From Volvariella volvacea V23 (lineage: Eukaryota > Basidiomycota > Agaricomycetes > Agaricales > Pluteaceae): 64,000 nt of DNA. Where the stretch lies: positions 1,245,268 through 1,309,267 of the forward strand of contig KB722741.1 in NCBI GenBank assembly GCA_000349905.1, read 5' to 3'. The notes below the pieces were generated by a model. The model saw only the letters and a list, made by a program, of their open reading frames with translations, made no database searches and was not told the DNA's origin. Position numbers and translations under genes: made by a program. Of this stretch, positions 57,802 through 64,000 are shown in pieces. The number at the start of each line of letters is the position of its first letter. The first letter of the stretch is position 1.

Positions 57802-58439
57802 CCTAAGCCTAGTTTCTTATGTCCCCATTCGCGTCGTGGTGTGTACCTCTGGAGAATTAGTTGCATGGTTTATATTACCTCGGTCCGATGCACCTAGACT
57901 TGTGTAAAAGTTCATGTCTTTTTAAAGTAATGCACAGTCTCTGGCCAGTCCGGGTTACAACTTGAGGCGAAGACCTTGCTAAAAGCAACTTGGTCGTCAA
58001 CCAGCTTGGATAGGATAGGGACGCACAGTGCACTCAAAACGCTCGCTTTCGTCAAGTCACTCAATCACTCAATCATTCTTCGCGTTGCCACCCCTTTCAC
58101 CACATTTCCAACTGGTGGAGAAAGCGCCCTTTAGAGCTCTGGTCGGCTAAAAATGTGCCTATTTGGAAGCGAAAGATGCATGGTCGTTGGCCAACGGCAA
58201 TATAATAACGCCTATGTGGGATCGTGGACAATCACATAATACAGCGAGGTCAGAATTTTATCTGGGAGGGCCCCAGACGGAGATTAAACCAACCACGCAC
58301 CAAATATTTCAGCGATAAATGCGCATACCATGGTGTAAATGGAGGCACGAGAAATTCGACTGAAAGTTATGGCACACGCAATCTTAACTCATATAGGTAT
58401 GCCGCTAAAAGAAAAGTACGACTCTACACTACCAAAACG
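57802..58439. other. intergenic region
   Basis: 3' flank of the F-box gene. No gene seen. Confidence 0.45.
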
Positions 58440-58855
58440 AGTCTTCACTAGAGACCGAGTCATTAGGGTACTCATATTCAAACCTGCGCAATTCAAAGCA
58501 TTCCTCTTCCCCTTCGTTGTCGTTATCTTCCATTCCTGTGGCCGGTGGAGGGAAGGATCTCCAACCTCCACGATGCCGTCTCGCTGGTGCTATATCCCAC
58601 GATAAAAGATGCTACAACGTAAAAAAAGTGTCAACCTGCACCTTCTGACAACCACGCTTCTCGCCATACGGCACATTCGCTCATGGAAACGACATTGTGG
58701 AGTTGAAAGAGGACGCGACCACCAAGCACCCCAGCACTTCCAGCTTGGGTATCTGCGTGGCGCAGTCTAGGATGGTCTGGCGGTGCTTGTATCTGAGTCT
58801 CCATTTCTCCCCTTGAAGTAGCTTGTATGCAACCATAACGCCTCATGACAGTCAA
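58440..58855 (-). pseudogene. relic of the large F-box family (C-terminal part)
   Basis: Read on the minus strand it resembles the final ~130 residues of the intact large F-box gene: the region matching ETRVSTLPDHPGLRHADTQP in another frame, FHERMCRMARSVVVRRCRLT (intact gene: FHDRVCHMAENVLIRRCKLA), and a broken VGYSTSETASWRLEI stretch (intact: VGYSTRERASWELEF). Frame shifts and stops break it. No N-terminal F-box remains. Confidence 0.7.
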
Positions 58856-59693
58856 TCAAGGACTGAAAGAGAAAGTGTTGGAAAGCGCTGATCCAAGTGT
58901 GGCGTGATTAGTGTGAAAATCGACCTTTACCATTGGATGTGGGAAAGGGAATCTTGAGAAACGCTACTTACATTTATATTGTACTTCATCGCCTTTAGGA
59001 GTGGCACGATAGTATTTCTATAATCAAATCGAACTCGAAGACAGACAATTTTTTCTAGTTGTGTACCACCCAGACCTTGTTGTTGGGCACGCAAATGCAA
59101 ACAAGTCATCACAACAGTAAATCCTTTCGTGCCAAACCGCAGGAGCGGCATGATTAAAGTGAATAATGTACTACACTTCATCTACTTTACGCAGCAATAG
59201 ACGACTGCTTTCTTCATTCTTTGTGGTGCCTTGGCATGAGTGACAGTGTTCCTGAGGTGATGCCCACCATAAGACAGTTATTTTGACACAGCAAAGCCAC
59301 ATAGCACAGGTCTTGGGAAGGGAAGCAGGCGCGTCGCGACTTGGGATACAGTGGGTGCCAATATCCCGGTATGCGCTCTTTTGGTTCATCTCCTAAGCAA
59401 AGCAACTAAGCTTATGCATGCTTTGAGACCGGTGCTTTACATCTGTACAATGCACCGTCCAAACTTACCTGATAAATGCCCAAAAATGTGGCTCGCATTG
59501 ATTATTTCTGGAGATCCCTCCTTTTGCCTGTGGGAAACTCACTCGCTTTGACAAGGCATTTTACAGCACGCTTGCTATGGAGAAACGGGGTGACAATGTG
59601 CTCATCCTTGATGAGGTATTTAAGGAGAAGGAGCTACTCCCCTCTCTCCTTGCAGACCTACCTCGATCTTTCAAACAGCGCGCAGTAAGAAAA
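58856..59693. other. region with a possible small-family F-box remnant
   Basis: Around 58,960-59,090 on the minus strand, LEKIVCLRVRFDYRNTIVPL and LLKAMKYNINVSS resemble the C-terminal LKLIRLRVKFDHGN and LPKAMERRILQVTIVS of the small F-box copy C. The match is short and uncertain. Nothing else is recognised. Confidence 0.35.
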
Positions 59694-60818
59694 ATGCCCA
59701 ACGCAATTGTCGAGACCAAACCGATGGTTGTATGTAGTACACTTTGCATCTACCGTATTCCAATGAACTAACAGCTTTACACAGCCTACTACTATGCCAA
59801 AGGATCCAGAACAGCTTAAGAGGGAGTGTGGGGAATGGTTCTCCAAGTTTTACCATATGCCTTTACCCCCTGTGTATGCCTATACCGTTGGAAGTGCCGT
59901 CTTTGGGGGATGGACAAGTGGCGCACTTCTCACTACTGTGCGTATTTCTTTTTTTTTTTTGATGCTCAATTGTCTCGATTAACAAAAATTTGTACAGCCA
60001 CTGCTCGGTCTTCCTAACGTCGTCCGTCCACCGGTATGCTTCTAATCCATTTGAAGGCCGTTGTCCACACGCCTCTAATGTGTGTTTGCAGTGTGGTCCC
60101 AACTGTTGTAGCGCCTCACCGACGACAAATATTGGTTCAAACTATTCTACTCCTGTGGTATGTGTCTCTTGATCGCTCACGCTGCTCATTTCTCACTTAC
60201 ATTTCGTGTGCAGTCCGCTCTCCGTAGCACAGTTCAAGACAGCTACACACCCGAACAATTAGCCTACTTCTCCCACATTCAGGTAGTGCACCCACAAGCC
60301 GAGTGGGCTATTGTGTTTGTGCAAGGTCGAGAGGAAGACCCTGCCATCACAATTCGTAGCCTCCTTGACGGTGATGTATCATGCATGAAAGACCCTCAAG
60401 AAATGATTCCTACTAATATGCCGTACATCGAACTGGAGGTTAGCAAGTCCCTATCCGTGGCTCGGGCTTAATAATACTGATATATGATTTAGCACATCAG
60501 CGGCCAGATAATTAGGGTCCCCGTGAGGTGTCCATGTGGCAACACCATCACTAGGTTTATGCTGGCTACCCAAGTGGCAAAATTCCTCGAAGACGGCTTT
60601 GTAAGTAAATCTTATGCAAGTTGATTTATACTTAGAACCTATCTCGTTTGATCTCTTTCTCCCCTTGCTGTTGTTTTCGGCTTTGGACTGACGATACATT
60701 TTTTGTATAGATGGGGAGGCATCCAAAGGATGTTCATTCAGGCCAACTCGTTGGCTTATATACAGTCAATGGCGGAAAAACCTTCAAATTTCTGTTTGTG
60801 CCACCCAAGGCAATCTAA
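59694..60818 (+). CDS. uncharacterised basidiomycete protein, copy 2
   Basis: The ATG at 59694 gives MPNAIVETKPMV, matching the start of copy 1; a longer upstream frame (MEKRGDNVLILDEVFKEKEL) is open but has no counterpart there. Later exons read PTTMPKDPEQLKRECGEWFS, KFYHMPLPPVYAYTVGSAVF, GGWTSGALLTT, then QAEWAIVFVQGREEDPAITI, RSLLDGDVSCMKDPQEMIP, ITRFMLATQVAKFLEDGF and LVGLYTVNGGKTFKFLFVPP. The stop TAA is at 60816-60818. An extra Cys-containing stretch (VPVRCPCGN) between the last shared blocks may be a metal site, or just divergence from the matching CEHERQHG stretch in copy 1. No known domain is visible. It converges on the large F-box gene at 61,067. Confidence 0.7.
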
Positions 60819-61066
60819 CGTGAATGTTGTCATACGATTACCTGGCTAGTGGAACGAAATTTAGAATGTTGCCAGGTATACCATGTTTTGTAGATAATTT
60901 GTACTATCCTAATTTGGTATATAAGGCTAGTTGAATGTGGTTACATAGACTTGAAACGTATTTCACGTAGAGCAATGATATTGATATATGACAAGGAGAT
61001 CCTGAGGGAAAGTGAGCAGAGAACAAACAACAGCCAGCTCACAGAGAACCAATTCCTCGCCAACTA

Positions 61067-62791
61067 CTAGTATTCAGTGGACAGTGCAGTGGAACTGGCG
61101 TCATCAGAATCGTCAAGGAATAAATCAACATCGTCAGAGGATAACTTCGAAGGTTCGGTCTCCTCACGAGACAAATAAAAGTCGCCCAACTTAAGGCGCT
61201 CCTCCTCCATATCAACAGGGAACGCGAATCTCCACTCTGCTCCACATCCATGTCCATCCACAAAGGTGAAAACATCGAGGACCTCTAATCCACACCTCCT
61301 GACAAAAACCTCTTCCCCTATGCGCAACATACAAAGGTCAAATTCCTCCTCCATTACACCAGCACCTGTCCACCTAACCATCAACTCTCGAAGCTTTGGC
61401 ATCCCCATGGCATAGTTGAGGAGAGTCTGAATATTTTCGGCGTTTAGCTCCCATGCCTGTGGTGTGACGATGGCAAGAATCGCGAGGCTGATGAACGCGG
61501 ATGGTTTCGGCCACCTTGGTGGGTCAAACTGCATGGCCTCCCACCCGGTACTCAAAAAAGGAGCTTCGGCCCTGATGCGGAGCGACCGAAGAGAAAACGC
61601 ATGCAATGGCAACACGGCCTCTGCAAATGAGACGTGGGTGGCTGTGGGACTAATAGGGAGGGCCGAGACGTCGAACTGAGCTTTAACCAGGCCGCGATAT
61701 GACGATAGGTATTCCATAAGAGCACGGGAGATTCCATAATCCAGATGGAGATCTGTAGGGCGTGCGCCAGATTGTGCGAGCTGAAGCCAGAGCAAGTCGA
61801 GGCTGGGTGGATCCTTGTCCTCAACATGGTCTTCGCCAACAATTCCTGGGGTTTGAACAAGGATCTTCCTGAGATTACTTATCTTCGGGAGCCTTGGTGG
61901 GAGCGACGATGGAGAAGGTGGCTCCAGCGCGTGAGAGCCATTAGATAGAATCCCCTAAATGTCTATGGTTTCGATGGCTAGTTCATCCACACCTGTAGGC
62001 ATCAGGTCCTCTACTTTATACAAGTCGCAGGAGAGGAATAGAGAACGAAGAGATGGGTGGGTGGCTAGGAGGTTTCCCAATAGCGAGTGGGGTGGTGCCT
62101 CCGCCTCCACTTCGGGTTCACTAATCACCGTAAGCGAAAAGCTTTGGATGCCACGAAACGACGAAAAGAGATGAGATATAGGTGTCATAGCATGGACCCG
62201 GTAAGAGTGGGGATATGTCCAAGTAACCGAGGACAGTTGGCCATTACTGGCTTGATGAACTGTGCCCAGAAGCCGTTCTGCGAGGGTGTTATGGAGCACC
62301 GCTGCTCGATCATAACTCAGGCCGGTTGAATTCCAGGTAACATCAAGCGAGGATAAGGAGCTGCATCTCGAGAGCTCGTCCAGGAAAGGAGACAGTAGCT
62401 TTACGACTTTCTCTTGCTGCGTGTCGCCACATTCGAGAAAATAGAAGATGATCAGAGATGAGATGAACGGCGTGAACGCTTCTGGAGCGGGTACGTGGGC
62501 CAGGTCCCAAGCATCATCGAATATTTGCAATTCGTTCGCTTCACCGATATTTAAGCGAAAGATGAGGCGGTGTATCACAAATCGAGTGAAGATGGAGCTG
62601 AAGCGATGACATGTGAGACGTAAGCGGAGCATATGTTGCCGTATATCGTTTTCATCGTGATCGAGTTGCAGACTGAGTTGCTCCTTGATGTGAAGAAGGA
62701 TTTCGTTGGGACATCGCTCGATGGCAGAAAGCCCATCTGGAATGTGAGAGGGGATTAGAAGGGAGAAGATCTTGAAGGATTCCGGGAACAA
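61067..62791 (-). pseudogene. large F-box family copy interrupted by one in-frame TAG
   Basis: On the minus strand the F-box (LSAIERCPNEILLHIKEQLS with MLRLRLTCHRFSSIFTRFVI) and the LRR-like body (ELSRCSSLSSLDVTWNSTGL, HLFSSFRGIQSFSLTVISEP, THPSLRSLFLSCDLYKVEDL) match the family. After AIETIDI the frame meets TAG at 61955-61957, where the copy at 62,912 has an Arg codon. The same frame continues open to the end (PRLPKISNLRKILVQTPGIV, SLDLLWLQLAQSGARP, DYGISRALMEYLSSYRGLVK). A stop in a single codon with no indel suggests a recent nonsense change or a mis-called base. No ATG is in frame at the 5' end, so the first exon or start is also unclear. The true start is left open; 62791 marks the last open codon upstream of which no ATG is found. 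Confidence 0.7.
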
Positions 62792-62911
62792 TACTTTGGT
62801 CTGGGTGCATAATCAGAATTTAGCATGATATGGAGTGTCCTATGCCTGGGATGATTGCCCGTGTTTGGTGTGAGGGGAACTTTTCCCTTCCAACGCAGAC
62901 ACCACCCTGAC

Positions 62912-64000
62912 ATGTCCCACGATTCGCATCGTCTTTCTGGTATTGAGCTCTGTCCGGACGAAATCCTTCTCCACATCCAGGAGCAGCTTGATTTGGAATA
63001 TATTCATGCAAAGCAGCATGCCCTCTCTCTGCGCCTTACATGCCGTCGCCTCAACCTCTTCTTCACTGCGTTTGCGATACAACGCCGCGGTATCTCGCTG
63101 GGTATTAGGGAGTCCTCGGATATACGGATACGTGAAAAGTCATTGAAGCCATCGCCCCTCCTTTCACCTGCCCCGGAAGCGTTCGCCCCATTCATTTCAT
63201 CTCTAATTATCAAGATCTACCTTAGATGCGATGATTCGCACCAAGAGGAAGTCATGACCCGATTGTCGCCCCTCTGGAAAGAGCTCTCAAGATATGTTTC
63301 TTTACGCTCACTCGACGTCCTTTGGTATTCGGGCTACAATGGATCCACAGCTCTTTATAATAGCATGGATGAGCGGCTTTTGGCAGCTGTTTGCCGTGCC
63401 AGTGTCTCCTCAATTACCTGGTTGCATCACCACTCCTACTGGTTCAATTCTTCGAGGCCTACATTGGAGCTCATTTCATCTTTTCCGGGCACACGGAGCC
63501 TTTCACTAAATGTCCTTGACGATTCTGGAGCGAATATCGAGACCCCAACCCCTTCGCTATTAGGCAATCTCCTACAGCTGAACCCAGGACTTCGTTCCTT
63601 GTCGATTTCCTGTAACCCTCCTCATGGCATCGCCAGGGTCGAGGAATTATTACCTGCAGGACTAGACGAAGTAGCGATCGAGAGCATTCAGTTTCGTGGG
63701 ATGTTGTCTGGATCTTCCCAGTCTCATAACCCGGTCTCAAAACCTTCGGCACCTCTCCGGGCGCTTCCTAAAATAAGCAATCTTAGGGAGATCATTTTCG
63801 CGTCTGGAGACGGTAGTTCAGAAAGGCCTGCAGATTTGGCAGGTCGGGAGTCACCAAATCTCGACCTACTGTGGCACCAACTCAAAGAATCGGGCGCACG
63901 GATAAAAAAAGCTGAAGCTCGATTATGGTATTTCTGACGCCTTGACGGAATACCTATCCTTATGCCATGGTTTGATTGAAGCTACATTAAATTCATCCCT
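62912..64000 (+). pseudogene. large F-box family copy, frameshifted, continues past the window
   Basis: The ATG at 62912 gives MSHDSHRLSGIELCPDEILL with HIQEQLDLEYIHAKQHALSL and RLTCRRLNLFFTAFAIQRRG, an intact F-box, then LRR-like segments (ELSRYVSLRSLDVLWYSGYN, LELISSFPGTRSLSLNVLDD, LNPGLRSLSISCNPPHGIAR). At a run of seven A at 63904-63910 the frame changes: upstream ESGARI leads into KKAEARLWYF-stop, while the family continuation LDYGISDALTEYLSLCHGLI is read in the next frame. One base is gained or lost in the homopolymer, so this is either a true pseudogene or an assembly indel. It stands head-to-head with the copy at 61,067-62,791 and runs off the right edge. Confidence 0.65.

Overview
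The window is nuclear DNA of a filamentous basidiomycete, most likely a mushroom-forming Agaricomycete. The signs are genes on both strands cut by many short GT-AG introns of about 45-70 nt, a split eukaryotic tRNA complement member (tRNA-Val), basidiomycete-restricted membrane families (DUF6533/DUF6534 type), expanded F-box genes and a farnesylated-pheromone-type short gene. No prokaryotic operons, CRISPR or phage genes are present.

Left part (1-17 kb): a transketolase-family enzyme running off the left edge, a divergent second beta-tubulin, a decayed cytochrome P450, a DUF1479 oxygenase-like protein, the succinate dehydrogenase assembly factor SDHAF3/ACN9, cyanase, a C2H2-type zinc-finger protein and a serine/proline-rich protein of unknown role. 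Middle (17.7-40 kb): a GH17 beta-1,3-glucanase, three multi-pass membrane proteins, a four-BRCT checkpoint/replication protein of the Dpb11/Rad4/TopBP1 family, a tandem pair of single-pass surface proteins, a PI-PLC-X-like phosphodiesterase, a class 3 lipase and mitochondrial Hsp10 with a likely heat-shock element.

Right part (40.4-64 kb): a gene-birth-and-death region. Three tandem small F-box genes (truncated, pseudogene, intact) are followed by relics and copies of a second, larger F-box/LRR-like family, and by two copies of an uncharacterised ~235-residue protein. The unknown protein and a large F-box gene occur twice as a convergent pair, in opposite orientation (45.7-47.8 kb and 59.7-62.8 kb). 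Between them lie a tRNA-Val, a near-perfect 57-bp hairpin, a large mucin-like single-pass membrane protein, and a 49-codon gene ending in the CaaX box CVIC, which I read as a lipopeptide mating-pheromone precursor.

Exon boundaries were read by eye from splice consensus and family conservation, so gene ends are firmer than individual junctions.
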